A DNA stretch of 52,878 bases from a virus (IMGVR_UViG_3300028550_003611:1-52878), one strand, 5' to 3'; positions 30,968 through 41,081 are shown, counted from the stretch's first letter. The notes: generated by a model from the sequence alone, not told the origin. Numbers and translations are program-made.

Positions 30968-31186
30968 ATGGATAAACGAATAATTATTCAAAAATTAGCA
31001 ACTAAATACTCTTTATCGTTTAAAAAAGTAGAAGATATTGTGTATTACCAGTTTAAATACGTTTCTAAAGTATTTAAAGACAAAAAATTTGAATCTGTTA
31101 GACTGCCTTACTTAGGTAAATTTCATGTTGTACCTGGTAGATTAGAATATTTACAAAAAAATGAAAGATCTAATAACAGTAAGTAA
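30968..31186 (+). CDS. IHF/HU-like DNA-bending protein
   Basis: The 72-residue chain has two N-terminal helices (IIIQKLATKYSLSFKKVEDI) and a beta arm start FESVRLPYLGKFHVVPGRL, the HU/IHF pattern in which the Pro-tipped arm intercalates DNA. Free IHF-like subunits are a known feature of crAss-like phages. It precedes the terminase genes, suggesting a role in packaging or in structuring the control region. It starts at the ATG at 30968, just after the preceding stop. Confidence 0.7.
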   Translation: MDKRIIIQKLATKYSLSFKKVEDIVYYQFKYVSKVFKDKKFESVRLPYLGKFHVVPGRLEYLQKNERSNNSK

Positions 31187-31655
31187 AAACGTAGTTATAC
31201 CTTCTGCGTATGCTTTAGCTATTCCAGAGTTTGAGTCTCTCTCTACCCCAGAGTTAGGAGCCGTATATTTTTATGCAGATCATGACTCTCCTTATGCAGT
31301 ATATGACAAAGGAGAAAGATTAAAAAAAATAGAAAAAGACTTAAAAATTAAATACACCCCAAAATTACGTAAAGCAATAGATAAATACAATAATTTGTGT
31401 GAAACGTCTGCTATTAAGCTGTTAAAAGCTGCAAGAACGTCTATTCAGAAATTAGAAAAATATTTTGAAACTATTAATTTAGATATATTAGATGATAACG
31501 GTAAACCTATCTATTCCGCAAAAGATCTTATTGCTAATCTATCTAATATGGGTAAAGTTGTTAATGGGCTAGAAGAACTAGAAGAATTAGTAAAAAGACA
31601 ACAACAAAAACAAACAAATAGGGGAGGAGTAGTAACTAATAAGTACTCTCAATGA
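31161..31655 (+). CDS. Probable small terminase subunit or packaging accessory protein
   Basis: This 164-residue protein is encoded directly before the large terminase (ATGA overlap), the usual place of the small subunit. The middle is helical (KLRKAIDKYNNLCETSAIKLLKAAR) and the C-terminal helix ends in a Gln-rich basic tail, as in oligomerising small terminases. No HTH is evident, so the call is by position. Confidence 0.5.
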   Translation: MKDLITVSKNVVIPSAYALAIPEFESLSTPELGAVYFYADHDSPYAVYDKGERLKKIEKDLKIKYTPKLRKAIDKYNNLCETSAIKLLKAARTSIQKLEKYFETINLDILDDNGKPIYSAKDLIANLSNMGKVVNGLEELEELVKRQQQKQTNRGGVVTNKYSQ

Positions 31656-33607
31656 AATTTGTTGATTCTACACAGTACTCTCCGGCTGCAAACCATTACA
31701 TAAAGACAGGGTATTACACAGATATACATCCAGGCACTAAAGAATACTTTGATCATTGGGATCAGGAAGCTAACAGATGTTTATATGGCTATTTAGGAAT
31801 GTCTGGCTATCATTATTTTTATTTAAACTATTGCCCTATTGACAGGGCTGTAGACGAGATACTACCAGACGGAACAGTGCAGGCTAGAAGAGATAGAACA
31901 TTTCCTGCATTTTATGACGGAGATTTTAAATATTACAACTGTATAGATCGAGCGCGTAAGGAAAACAAACACATGGTTGTATTAAAAGCTCGTAGAAAAG
32001 GTTTTTCGTACAAAGCAGCAGCAATGTTAGCACGAAATTACTTCCATGTTAGGAATAGTAAGAACTATGTTTTTGCCGCAAGTAAAGAGTATTTGATTGG
32101 GGACGGGTTATTATCGAAAGCTTGGGAGTTCTTAAGCTTTATTGATGACAATACTGCGTGGACACAGCCCAGGCTACGAGATAGAGAGATGTCTAAGATG
32201 TCTGGATATAAGAAAAATGTTAACGGGGCAGACGTTGAACTTGGTATGAAGTCCCAAATAATGGGTGTATCTCTTAAAGATAGTCCAGATAAAGTTCGTG
32301 GTAAAGCTGGAGAGCTTATATTCTTTGAGGAAGCAGGATCTTTTGGGGGACTTTTAAAAGCGTGGGAAGTAGCTATGCCTACCATGAGGCAAGGTAGCAA
32401 AACTCTTGGGACTATGGTTGCTTTTGGGACAGGGGGTACTGAGGGATCAGACTTTGATGGAATGGAAGAACTTTTTTATCACCCAGACTCATATGATTGT
32501 TTGTCTTTTGAAAACGTATGGGATTCAGGGTCAATGGGAACAACCTGTGGGTACTTTGTCCCTATTCAAGAAAACTTAGATGGGTTTATAGATGATAATG
32601 GTAACTCTATTGAAGGAGAAGCTAAGATATTTATAGATAAACAACGAGAGAAGAAAAAAGGAGCTAACGATCCAAAAGCTTTAGATCAATATGTAGCAGA
32701 GCATCCGTTTTCTCCGCAAGAAGCAACACTTCAGGTTACAGCTAATCTATTTGACATTAACTCCCTTAAAGAACAATACAATAAGATTCGAGCGCATGGC
32801 TTAGAGTCTGAAGGAACTTCTGGGGAAGTGTACTATGACAAAGATAGCAAGATTGTATTTCGTCCGGGCGGAAAATCTGTGCCAGTATATAAATTCCCTC
32901 ACAGAAAAGGAGACAAAACAGAAGGTGCTATAGTTGTATACGAGCATCCTTATAAAACTGAAGGAGGAGAAGTGCCGCATAATTTGTATATTGTCTGCCA
33001 TGATCCGTATGCTCAGGAAAAGTCTACAACAAATGAATCTCTTGGAGCGGCTTATGTGATTAAACGAGTAAATAATCTTTCTAAACCTGATGACATAATT
33101 GTAGCTAGTTATGTAGGAAGACCAAATACACAAGATGAGTACAACAAAAATTTATTTATGCTGGCTGAACTCTACAATGCCAAAATTGGATTCGAGAACG
33201 ACCGTGGAGAGCTTATTGCTTACGCAAAAAGATTTAGGAAGTTATATAAGTTACAAGAAGAGTTTGAAATGTTGGATAAGAGAGAACTCAGATCCAAAAA
33301 TGTAAGACGTCAATATGGTATGCATATGACTGAGCAAAGAAAACGACAAGGAGAGCTTTATATTAGAGATTGGTTGCTTACCCCAAGAAGTGCATCAGAA
33401 GATGGAACCGTTAAATTAAATTTGCATACAATTTATGACCCAGCATTGTTATTAGAGTTAATTAAATTTAATCAAAAGGGTAACTTTGACCGAGTTATGG
33501 CGTTTATGGTAGGTATGTATCATACGCGAGAGTTATATAATAGAGAAGTAGTTGAAATTTTAGATGATCGCTCTGGGGATACCTGGTTCGACAGTATTTA
33601 TAAGTAA
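31652..33607 (+). CDS. terL: Terminase large subunit (packaging ATPase-nuclease)
   Basis: This is a 651-residue packaging motor. The N-terminal ATPase has a Walker A-like A-R-R-K-G-F-S-Y segment at 113-120 and Walker B ELIFFEEA at 221-228 with catalytic Glu. The RNase H-fold nuclease follows, with D451 (VCHDPYAQ), E515/D517 (FENDRGEL) and D613 (NFDRVMAF) as metal ligands. It drives DNA into the prohead at the portal encoded next and cuts the concatemer. The substituted Walker A is normal for this group of phages. Confidence 0.93.
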   Translation: MKFVDSTQYSPAANHYIKTGYYTDIHPGTKEYFDHWDQEANRCLYGYLGMSGYHYFYLNYCPIDRAVDEILPDGTVQARRDRTFPAFYDGDFKYYNCIDRARKENKHMVVLKARRKGFSYKAAAMLARNYFHVRNSKNYVFAASKEYLIGDGLLSKAWEFLSFIDDNTAWTQPRLRDREMSKMSGYKKNVNGADVELGMKSQIMGVSLKDSPDKVRGKAGELIFFEEAGSFGGLLKAWEVAMPTMRQGSKTLGTMVAFGTGGTEGSDFDGMEELFYHPDSYDCLSFENVWDSGSMGTTCGYFVPIQENLDGFIDDNGNSIEGEAKIFIDKQREKKKGANDPKALDQYVAEHPFSPQEATLQVTANLFDINSLKEQYNKIRAHGLESEGTSGEVYYDKDSKIVFRPGGKSVPVYKFPHRKGDKTEGAIVVYEHPYKTEGGEVPHNLYIVCHDPYAQEKSTTNESLGAAYVIKRVNNLSKPDDIIVASYVGRPNTQDEYNKNLFMLAELYNAKIGFENDRGELIAYAKRFRKLYKLQEEFEMLDKRELRSKNVRRQYGMHMTEQRKRQGELYIRDWLLTPRSASEDGTVKLNLHTIYDPALLLELIKFNQKGNFDRVMAFMVGMYHTRELYNREVVEILDDRSGDTWFDSIYK

Positions 33608-33617
33608 TTTTACAAAA

Positions 33618-35846
33618 ATGTATGGACAGGCGAATATTCCAAGACAACGGTTACCGAAGTCAAAGAAAACTAAAAAGTGGCAGGAAGAGTGTGTAGAAGC
33701 ATTTATAGACTTATCTAAGTTTGGGATATCTGATCGCAGATCTTATCTTAAGTCTTTATATGATTATTATAACGGTGTAATTGATGAGCAGGACTATAAA
33801 TATGTGCTTAAACCTTATGGTAAAACAAGACAAAACTTTCCTTCTAAATTACGCAACTACCCAATTATTAAACCTGTTATAGATTTATTACTTGGGGAAA
33901 AATCTAAACGTCCTCTTAACTATACTGTCACAGTTAAAAATGCTGATTCTGTATCTATTAAAGAGGAGGAAAAAAACAAAAAACTAGTAGAAATGGCTAG
34001 TAGAATGTTTATGGAGCAGCAACAACAACAACAAGCTCCTCAACAGCCTGGAGCGGCTCCGCCTCCACAAGAGAATCCAATTCCTGCTCAAATTATGTCT
34101 CAATTTGAGGCTTCATATGTAGATCGAAGAGCTACAAGTGGGCAAGCTGCTTTAAACTACATGTTGCAGAATGAAGAAATTTATGATAAATTCCAAAAAG
34201 GATTTTTTCATTATTTAGTTTCTGGTGAAGTGTACTCACACAAAGGAGTTAGACGCAATGAAGTTTTTTACAGCATAGTTAATCCTCTAGATGTAGACTA
34301 CGATAAAGATCCAGATTTAGAATTTGTAGAAGATGGCGACTGGGCAATGGTAAGAAGATATGCGCATGCTTCTACTCTTATTGATACGTTTGGGAATGTT
34401 TTAACTGATGAGCAAGTTTTAGAGTTAGAAAACCCTAGGCATTTATCTGCAGACTCATATTTATTATACAGATCTGAAGCAACTGGGACAGACCCTAACA
34501 TGTTTAGAAATAGACTTATAGAATCTGTAACTGTCTATTGGAAAAGCAGAAAAAGAATTGGATTCCTATCTTATCCTGATCCCGCTACTGGAATGATGGA
34601 GGAAATGGAAGTTGACGAAACATATAAACTTCCAGGAGAATTAAAAGCTGCGGGAGCAAAAATAAAATATGAATGGGTAAATGAAGTATGGGAAGGAACA
34701 AGATTAGATGGGAGGTTTTATGTAAATATGAACCCTATATTAAATCAAAGATCTTCTTTAGATAATCCATCTTTATGCAAGCTCCCAATAAACGGAAGAA
34801 AGTATTCTGATATTAATGCTGAAAACATTTCACTAGTATCTTTAGGTATTCCTCTTCAACTTAATTACAACATTTTTAAGTACCGCATGGAGTTAGCTAT
34901 TGCTAGATCTAAAGATATTATTGCACAGTTTGATATTAACATGATTCCTAAAAAGTGGGACATGGATAAGTTCATGTATTTTGTAGAAGGAACTGGAATT
35001 GCTTGGGTAGATTACAACAAAGAAGGTATACAACTTTCGCCTCAACATCAATCAGTTCTTGATATGTCTATTAAAACTATAGACCAATACTTAGGGTTAC
35101 TAGAATCTATTGTACAAGAGTGGGAAAAAATCTCAGGGGTCAACAGACAACGTCAAGGAGGTATAGGCCCATATGAAGGTAAAGCGTCTTCTCAACAAGC
35201 TATTGTGCAGTCTTCTCACATTACTGAAGACATGTTTAGAAAATTTGCTAGATTTGAGCAAAGAGAGCTGCAAGGTCTTTTGGATTACTCTAAAGAAGCA
35301 TGGGTAGATGGTAAAAAAGGCATGTATGTTATGCCAGATAATACTATGGCTATGCTAGATTTAGAATCACTTACTCATATGGAAAGTGAGTATGGTATTT
35401 TTGTTTCAGACTCTGGAAGAGACCAAGATAAACTTGAACAAGCTAAAGCACTAGCTCAATCTATGGTTCAAAACGGAGTACCTGCTTCTGCGGTACTTGA
35501 TTTGTTTGATACTGAAAACTTTGCAGGAATTAAAAAGAAGATTGAGGCAGCAGAAAAAACACAAAAAGAACTTGAGGCTAAGCAGGCAGAAGCGCAACAA
35601 CAGGCTCAACAAGCAGAATTACAGCAAAAACAAATGGCTGCACAACAGGAGGGTCTAGAAAAAGATAAAGATCGTCAAGTTATAATAGAAAAAGCTCTTA
35701 TTGAGGCTGAGTCTAGAGACCAAACTAATAAGTTAAATCTAGACATGGAAAAAATGATGAAAGATTTTGAGCTTAAAGAACAAGAATTAAGATTAAAAGA
35801 AGAAGCATTATATAGAGAAGGAGATATGGAACCTAACGGAAAATGA
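33618..35846 (+). CDS. Portal protein
   Basis: The 742-residue protein forms the dodecameric DNA gateway. It follows the terminase, has the wing/stem-like pattern of long helices (LAIARSKDIIAQFDINMIPKK) and a conserved VNEVWEGTRLDG segment (about residue 355-366) that I associate with crAss-like portals. A poly-Gln/Pro insertion lies near residues 133-155, and the C-terminal 120 residues are a Gln/Glu/Lys-rich coiled coil that may contact internal virion proteins. I begin at the ATG at 33618 rather than at a longer extension that overlaps the terminase gene. Confidence 0.85.
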   Translation: MYGQANIPRQRLPKSKKTKKWQEECVEAFIDLSKFGISDRRSYLKSLYDYYNGVIDEQDYKYVLKPYGKTRQNFPSKLRNYPIIKPVIDLLLGEKSKRPLNYTVTVKNADSVSIKEEEKNKKLVEMASRMFMEQQQQQQAPQQPGAAPPPQENPIPAQIMSQFEASYVDRRATSGQAALNYMLQNEEIYDKFQKGFFHYLVSGEVYSHKGVRRNEVFYSIVNPLDVDYDKDPDLEFVEDGDWAMVRRYAHASTLIDTFGNVLTDEQVLELENPRHLSADSYLLYRSEATGTDPNMFRNRLIESVTVYWKSRKRIGFLSYPDPATGMMEEMEVDETYKLPGELKAAGAKIKYEWVNEVWEGTRLDGRFYVNMNPILNQRSSLDNPSLCKLPINGRKYSDINAENISLVSLGIPLQLNYNIFKYRMELAIARSKDIIAQFDINMIPKKWDMDKFMYFVEGTGIAWVDYNKEGIQLSPQHQSVLDMSIKTIDQYLGLLESIVQEWEKISGVNRQRQGGIGPYEGKASSQQAIVQSSHITEDMFRKFARFEQRELQGLLDYSKEAWVDGKKGMYVMPDNTMAMLDLESLTHMESEYGIFVSDSGRDQDKLEQAKALAQSMVQNGVPASAVLDLFDTENFAGIKKKIEAAEKTQKELEAKQAEAQQQAQQAELQQKQMAAQQEGLEKDKDRQVIIEKALIEAESRDQTNKLNLDMEKMMKDFELKEQELRLKEEALYREGDMEPNGK

Positions 35847-36274
35847 CAAATAAAGAACGCAGAGATATAGTTAATAAAGCTCAAGAAGAAGGGTACCAAG
35901 GAAGTTATGTTGACTTATTTAAAAATCCTCCTATGGGAAGTATTAATCCAGAACTTTCTCAAGACATTAAAATAGCTAGAACTCCAGGAGAACAGGAACA
36001 AGGATTACGTCCTGCACATGCTCAAGGAAGAACTGAGACATCTATGGCTTTTCCAAATGTTGCTCCTGGCTCTAATTTTAACACTGTTGGCATGAAAAGC
36101 AACATAGATTTTAAAGAATTTGACAAATCTGGCGATTTAATTAAATCTTACGAAAATGTTCCTCCAGGCCTTTCAACTAGTTTTACTACTGGTACTGAGC
36201 CTTCTACAGTTCTTGAAACTCCTTCAAAATTACGATATGGCGGGCTTAAATATGGATCCGTAAAACGTAAGTGA
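35843..36274 (+). CDS. Uncharacterised 143-aa virion-region protein
   Basis: The polar, Pro/Gly-rich protein has little predicted secondary structure and ends KLRYGGLKYGSVKRK. A similar Gly-Arg/Lys motif occurs near the C terminus of the 761-aa HELNH protein, suggesting a shared virion-targeting tail (inference). The start overlaps the portal stop (ATGA). Confidence 0.6.
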   Translation: MTNKERRDIVNKAQEEGYQGSYVDLFKNPPMGSINPELSQDIKIARTPGEQEQGLRPAHAQGRTETSMAFPNVAPGSNFNTVGMKSNIDFKEFDKSGDLIKSYENVPPGLSTSFTTGTEPSTVLETPSKLRYGGLKYGSVKRK

Positions 36275-36344
36275 TATATAGTAATGAAAACTATAGAAAA
36301 AAATTTTACATTTAAACAAACCTAAACACTAAATATTTTTGTAC

Positions 36345-37409
36345 ATGGCAAACCCAGACGATAAGTTAGATTTAGACTCAATTACTTTTGACGATGTCAT
36401 TGGTGAAGGAGTAAGTCTACAAGAAGAACCAAATCCTCAAGATGCGCTTCCTGAAGAAAATGAACTAGATGATGACTCTCTTTTACAAGAAGAAGAAAAT
36501 AATCATCAAGAGCAAGAACAAGAAGAAGAAGAGTATGATGATGAAGAAGAAGCTTCTTTAGAAAACATAGCTTCAGAAATTTCTAATAATTTAGGAATAG
36601 ATAGAGAGCATGAATATGACGACACTGTTGATGGATTAACAGAGTATGTTAAAGATGTTTCGCAAGAGATTGCAGAATCTCAAGTTGAAGGACTTTTTGA
36701 ACAATACCCAGAAGTTCAAAAACATCTTGATTTTTTATTAGCAGGGGGAGACTCAGGCAAGTTCTTTGAATCAAATAATCCAGCAATGGATTATAATAAT
36801 TTTGAGTTATCTGAAAGAGATGCTCCAACTCAAAAAGCATTGTTAGCTCAATATTTTCAAGCTAAAGGACATGAAAATGACTTTATTCAAGAAATGATTG
36901 AAGATTATGAAGATTCTGGAAAACTTTTTGGTAAAGCTCAGGTTGCTAAAACTGCTCTTGCACAAAACCAAGCTTACGAAAGAGATCAACTTTTAGAAAA
37001 TCAACAACAAGCTTATCAGCAACAACAAGAAAACGACGATCAGTTTTGGGACGGAGTTGCAGATGTTATAGAAGGAGGAAACGAATTTCATGGAGTTAAA
37101 ATACCAGATTCTGAAAAGAACGGATTTTTTGACTACATATCATCCCCGCAAGGAGATGAAGGTATCACGCAACGTGATCAAGACTACAATAATGCTCCTA
37201 TGGAGACAAAACTAGCTATAGATTATTTACTATATAGTGGTTTTGATCTTGAAGGAATAATTGATACAAAGGCTCGTACTACAAGTGCTAAAAATTTACG
37301 TGGACGAATTGCTCGAAATGAAGAGCAAGTTAGAAACGCAAAAGGAGCACAAAGAGGACAGTCAAAAACATTTGATCCAAACGAATTGGACATAAACTCG
37401 CTTTTTTAA
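36345..37409 (+). CDS. Probable capsid scaffolding protein
   Basis: A 354-residue very acidic protein, Glu/Asp/Gln-rich in its first 70 residues (a QEEEEYDDEEE run), then helical and Gln-rich throughout. It has no enzymatic motif and lies directly before the major capsid gene. This combination is the usual signature of a phage scaffolding protein. It starts at ATG (MANPDD); a TTG two codons upstream is ignored. Confidence 0.7.
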   Translation: MANPDDKLDLDSITFDDVIGEGVSLQEEPNPQDALPEENELDDDSLLQEEENNHQEQEQEEEEYDDEEEASLENIASEISNNLGIDREHEYDDTVDGLTEYVKDVSQEIAESQVEGLFEQYPEVQKHLDFLLAGGDSGKFFESNNPAMDYNNFELSERDAPTQKALLAQYFQAKGHENDFIQEMIEDYEDSGKLFGKAQVAKTALAQNQAYERDQLLENQQQAYQQQQENDDQFWDGVADVIEGGNEFHGVKIPDSEKNGFFDYISSPQGDEGITQRDQDYNNAPMETKLAIDYLLYSGFDLEGIIDTKARTTSAKNLRGRIARNEEQVRNAKGAQRGQSKTFDPNELDINSLF

Positions 37410-37444
37410 AACAAGCATTTAACTTTTAATATAAATAAACAATC

Positions 37445-38896
37445 ATGGCATTGACGCAAGTACTAAAAACGTACTACAACGATTCGCAGATGACCGACAC
37501 TAATTCGTTGGTTAATGCGCTAATGGAGAAGCCAGAAGAGCTTTCTCCCATTATCACGCACCTAGCCGGGCGTGAAGAAAAAAAATTCCCTCTCTCATTT
37601 TTGACAGAAGGAGTCGGTAATACTAAATCTATTGATAGATTTGAATATGAATATCGTGTAAAAACACACGAGATTAACGTTCGCCCAGTAATAGCTAACA
37701 CTGGTGGAACTACAGCAGTAGGTACAGGAGGAGCTCCTTTTACTATTACTTTCCCAGACCGTTGGTTTGTATTCCCATACACTCTTGTTTCTGAGAGCGG
37801 AGTACTTGCTCGTATTATGGAAGAGCCTAAGCAAGTTTCTGGTGGATACCAATACACAATGAAGCTTGTATCTCCGGATGCTACAGCTCTTTCTAATGCT
37901 GGAGATTTAGCTCCAGGTGCAATGTGGGGTCAACTATACGCTAACGTAGGAATTGACTTCTCTCGTGGAAATGCTTCTAACTGGAGTGCTCCAGGTAAGG
38001 TTCGTTCTAAAATTGGTACAATTCGTAAGTCTTATCAGTTCTCTGGTAATGCTCGTGATTATGTTGCTGAGTTTAGCTTGCCGCTAAAAGCAGGTTCTAC
38101 TACTAAGTTGTGGATGGATTACGAAGAGTACCGTCACATGCTTAAGTTTAAGGAAGAGTGTGAAACTTATTACTGGTATGGACAGAAGACTCATGATGAT
38201 AAGGGTAACACCTTAATGGTTGATGAGAATGGACAGCCAGTTGTTTCTGGTCCTGGTCTTCTTGAGCAGATCATTAATAAAGATACATACTCTACTTTGA
38301 CACAGTCGAAAATTGAGAATGTTATCGGTGATTTATTCTACGGTATGACGGATGCTACAGACAAGCAGGTTACTCTCTACACTGGTGTAGGTGGAGCTCG
38401 TGAGTTTGATAAAGCTATGCGTAATTACTATGCTGGAGGAACAACTAAGTCTCCAGGTAATACATACTTGCAGACTTCAGAGCCTAAGTTTATTACAGGT
38501 TCTGGACGTAACTTAGGAATTTCTGGTTACTTTACTTCGTACGATCACATTGATGGTCATACAGTAAATGTAGTTAAAGTTCCTATGTTTGATCACGGCG
38601 CTGTAGCTCAAGCTTCTAAGAGACATCCTGAATCAGGACTTCCAATGGAGTCTTACCGCATGGTGTTTGTAGATCAGTCTTCTTATGATGGAGAGAATAA
38701 TCTTCAAATGATTAATAAGAAAGGTCGTGAAATGTTGCGTTGGGCAGTAGCCGGTTCAGTAGTTCCTAAAGGGTTCTCTTCAACTGACTCTCGCGCATCT
38801 GATATAGACGGTGCTTCTGTGCACATGTTGAAAACAGCTGGTATCCTGCTTCGCAGATTCGATACTTCGCTTGATTTAACTTGCACTGCATCGTAA
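37445..38896 (+). CDS. Major capsid protein
   Basis: The 483-residue protein between scaffold and terminator fits the size and HK97-fold composition of a crAss-like major capsid protein. N-terminal residues 40-62 (LAGREEKKFPLSFLTEG) are typical of this family in my judgement. The long beta-rich middle and the C-terminal domain (VHMLKTAGILLRRFDTS) lack catalytic motifs. Codons are more C/G-ending than in neighbouring genes, as in highly expressed genes. It is followed immediately by a strong terminator. Confidence 0.85.
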   Translation: MALTQVLKTYYNDSQMTDTNSLVNALMEKPEELSPIITHLAGREEKKFPLSFLTEGVGNTKSIDRFEYEYRVKTHEINVRPVIANTGGTTAVGTGGAPFTITFPDRWFVFPYTLVSESGVLARIMEEPKQVSGGYQYTMKLVSPDATALSNAGDLAPGAMWGQLYANVGIDFSRGNASNWSAPGKVRSKIGTIRKSYQFSGNARDYVAEFSLPLKAGSTTKLWMDYEEYRHMLKFKEECETYYWYGQKTHDDKGNTLMVDENGQPVVSGPGLLEQIINKDTYSTLTQSKIENVIGDLFYGMTDATDKQVTLYTGVGGAREFDKAMRNYYAGGTTKSPGNTYLQTSEPKFITGSGRNLGISGYFTSYDHIDGHTVNVVKVPMFDHGAVAQASKRHPESGLPMESYRMVFVDQSSYDGENNLQMINKKGREMLRWAVAGSVVPKGFSSTDSRASDIDGASVHMLKTAGILLRRFDTSLDLTCTAS

Positions 38897-38916
38897 TTTG
38901 TGTTTGGTTTGCAAAG

Positions 38917-38959
38917 GAGGGGAAGACAATAGTGTATTCCCCTCTATTGCAATTTTTTT
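38917..38959 (+). terminator. Strong intrinsic terminator after the major capsid gene
   Basis: A perfect 8-bp stem GAGGGGAA/TTCCCCTC (38917-38924 with 38937-38944) is followed by TATTGCAA and a T7 run. An alternative pairing CAATAG/CTATTG overlaps it. Confidence 0.9.
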
Positions 38960-39022
38960 ATAAGTTATTCTTCTTTATAAAAGAACAACTTAGTTATTCT
39001 TTCAAAACTTAAAAGAACATTA
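38960..39022 (+). promoter_or_regulatory. Two tandem imperfect hairpins before the connector gene
   Basis: Two consecutive units share the arms GTTATTCTT and AAAAGAAC (from about 38963 and 38992). Each can form an A+T-rich hairpin. Likely a promoter or leader for the downstream virion operon; no TAnnTTTG match was found. Confidence 0.35.
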
Positions 39023-39024
39023 TA

Positions 39025-39828
39025 ATGAGAAAAATTTTTATTCGTCGTAAGGAGGCGCAAGGTTACCTCCCAAAAGAGATCCGTATAGGAGCTCGAATTT
39101 ATTTAGGATCTATTTACGTAGGTCGCCAACCATTAAAAGGGGTTGAAGGTGAAGAAGCTAAACAGCTGCTTCCAGATATTATTGGTCTACCACATACTCA
39201 TGCAGATTTTCCTGCTAAAGAAAAAGAGTTTTGGGCAGGCCTAAGAATTAAAGTTCCATTCGAAGGAAAAGAACTTGATATTACTACAGATGAGGATGGA
39301 GTTCCATCAAATCCGCAAGATTATGTTACTTATAAATGGTGTCAAAAACATTCTCAAGTTGCAGAATCAGTAGAATTAATGAATTCTCAAGCTGGTAAAA
39401 AGTTTTATATTTTTGATCCACAAAAAGATGTTTTAAAAAGACATAATAAAATACAAGTTTCTAAAGAAGCAGATCTAGAATTTTTAAAAGCTAGTAAAGA
39501 ACCATCTAGATTAAAACGACTTTTACGAGTTCTTACTTCTGGAAATCCAGATACATTAACTAGTGTTCAGATTGAAAATGATTTATATGAGTTTAAAGGA
39601 AAAAGTCCTGCAAAATTTCTTAAAGCTGCTAAAGATAAAGACTTAGATCTTAAAGATGAAATTGCAGAAATGATTCAAAACGAGGTTCTTCGTAAAATTG
39701 GAAATCAGCATATTCATGAAGATGAAACATTAGGAGAAAATTTAACTGATACCTTAATATATTTTAAAAATAAAAAGAACTCAGGAGCAGTAAATGTTAT
39801 GAGGGCTAAATTAAAAGAAGTGAAGTGA
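39025..39828 (+). CDS. Uncharacterised 267-aa virion-region protein
   Basis: A basic N-terminal start (MRKIFIRRKEAQGYLP) leads into a beta-rich first half and a helical, Lys/Glu-rich second half (KFLKAAKDKDLDLKDEIAEM). It is the first gene after the capsid terminator and is coupled to the adaptor gene by a GTGA overlap, so a head-completion or connector role is likely. No family motif recognised. Confidence 0.65.
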   Translation: MRKIFIRRKEAQGYLPKEIRIGARIYLGSIYVGRQPLKGVEGEEAKQLLPDIIGLPHTHADFPAKEKEFWAGLRIKVPFEGKELDITTDEDGVPSNPQDYVTYKWCQKHSQVAESVELMNSQAGKKFYIFDPQKDVLKRHNKIQVSKEADLEFLKASKEPSRLKRLLRVLTSGNPDTLTSVQIENDLYEFKGKSPAKFLKAAKDKDLDLKDEIAEMIQNEVLRKIGNQHIHEDETLGENLTDTLIYFKNKKNSGAVNVMRAKLKEVK

Positions 39829-41051
39829 CCGTACAAGAGATGCATATAGCTGTAAACTTGGGAGTGCAAAAAATTGCATCTTTCCAGGCTGATAATTTAT
39901 TACCTCAGGAAATTGATTATGAGCTTAATACAGCTGTGCGTCGTTTTATTTCTCAGCGTTACAACGCTCAAGGAAACAAGTATCAGCGAGGGTTCGAACA
40001 ATCTCAAAAAAGATTGGACGACCTTCGCCATCTTGTTGAAGATGCGGTTATTAACACTGGGAGTTATATGGGGATAGGATATACTTCTTCAATGAATGGG
40101 AATATAGATATTTATCGTTTTAAATTTCCTACAGATTACATGTTTCTTATCAATGTACTTACAGATTGTGTAACTACTTGTAGAAAGAAACCAATATATT
40201 ATGAAGAAAGATTTATTTACAAAGATTATCTACAAATTAATATTAGTCCTCCTGTAGAAGGATATTTAATTAAAGATATTTCTATTGCAAATGAAGAAGG
40301 TAGTTCAGAGTCTATTATTTCAGGACTTGACGGTCTTTCTTATGATTATTTAATAGGTGATTATTACAGCGGAGGAATTAATCCTAGTCTTTCTAGCAAC
40401 GACAGTTTAACTGATAGATACTTTGAAACAGTTTCAGCTGATTCTCCTCCTGCAGATGGGAATGAAATATATTTAGAAAAACAATATGTTGAAAGTAGAG
40501 AAAACGGGTTTTATACATTTGGTAACCTTGATGGTCAAGAAGGAGTAAATGGAGCATATGCAATAGTAACTTGGGTAAGTGATTCAGATAATTCTGAAAT
40601 TTTTGCACAAGTTATAAATACTCCACCACTTACTTCGTATATTACCAACAGAGTATTTCCTGCTATTGATGTAAATAATTTACCAGACGAAATTCTTTTA
40701 GAAGATTTAAAAGATTTTTCTAATCTTAGAACTAATTGTAAATTTGTTCAACAAGATGATATTTATAAAATATTAGACGATCCTTTTAATACAACCAAAC
40801 CTTCACGAATTTTATATACAATTCAAGAAACTTTTTTAGATCTATATGCTACGGGACAATTTATTCCTAATGTAGCTCAAATTAAGTATATTCGTAGACC
40901 TGCTGCAATCTCTAAGGGAGAAGGCGTAGGATGCGAGCTGCCAGAGCACACTCATCATGAGATTGTGGAAATGACAGTCAAAAGCATTTTGGAAGGCGTT
41001 GAGTCTCCAAGATATCAAACGCAATCTGGGGAGGTCCTGGAAAGCGAATAA
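39825..41051 (+). CDS. Head-tail adaptor (ring protein) candidate
   Basis: The 408-residue protein starts at a GTG overlapping the previous stop. Its N-terminal helical part (MHIAVNLGVQKIASFQADNL, then LPQEIDYELNTAVRRFISQRY) is a pattern I associate with the crAss-like portal-proximal adaptor/ring protein. A beta-rich central domain follows, and a Pro/His segment (CELPEHTHHEI) near the C terminus matches similar adaptors. It would sit under the portal. Confidence 0.65.
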   Translation: MTVQEMHIAVNLGVQKIASFQADNLLPQEIDYELNTAVRRFISQRYNAQGNKYQRGFEQSQKRLDDLRHLVEDAVINTGSYMGIGYTSSMNGNIDIYRFKFPTDYMFLINVLTDCVTTCRKKPIYYEERFIYKDYLQINISPPVEGYLIKDISIANEEGSSESIISGLDGLSYDYLIGDYYSGGINPSLSSNDSLTDRYFETVSADSPPADGNEIYLEKQYVESRENGFYTFGNLDGQEGVNGAYAIVTWVSDSDNSEIFAQVINTPPLTSYITNRVFPAIDVNNLPDEILLEDLKDFSNLRTNCKFVQQDDIYKILDDPFNTTKPSRILYTIQETFLDLYATGQFIPNVAQIKYIRRPAAISKGEGVGCELPEHTHHEIVEMTVKSILEGVESPRYQTQSGEVLESE

Positions 41052-41081
41052 TTTTTTTTAACGTTTCTAATATAAAATAAC

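Noticed and set aside
36333-36342. TATTTTTG promoter-like box before the scaffold gene
   Set aside because: No -33 element, and the predicted start would fall on the ATG; kept only as a possibility.
38902-38914. GTTTGGTTTGCAA, an inverted 13-base match to 29749-29761
   Set aside because: In 53 kb of A+T-rich DNA, many chance 13-mer pairs are expected, and the sites have no shared context.
39985-40000. GGGTTCGAAC resembling a tRNA T-arm
   Set aside because: It lies inside the adaptor gene and no acceptor or anticodon stems surround it.
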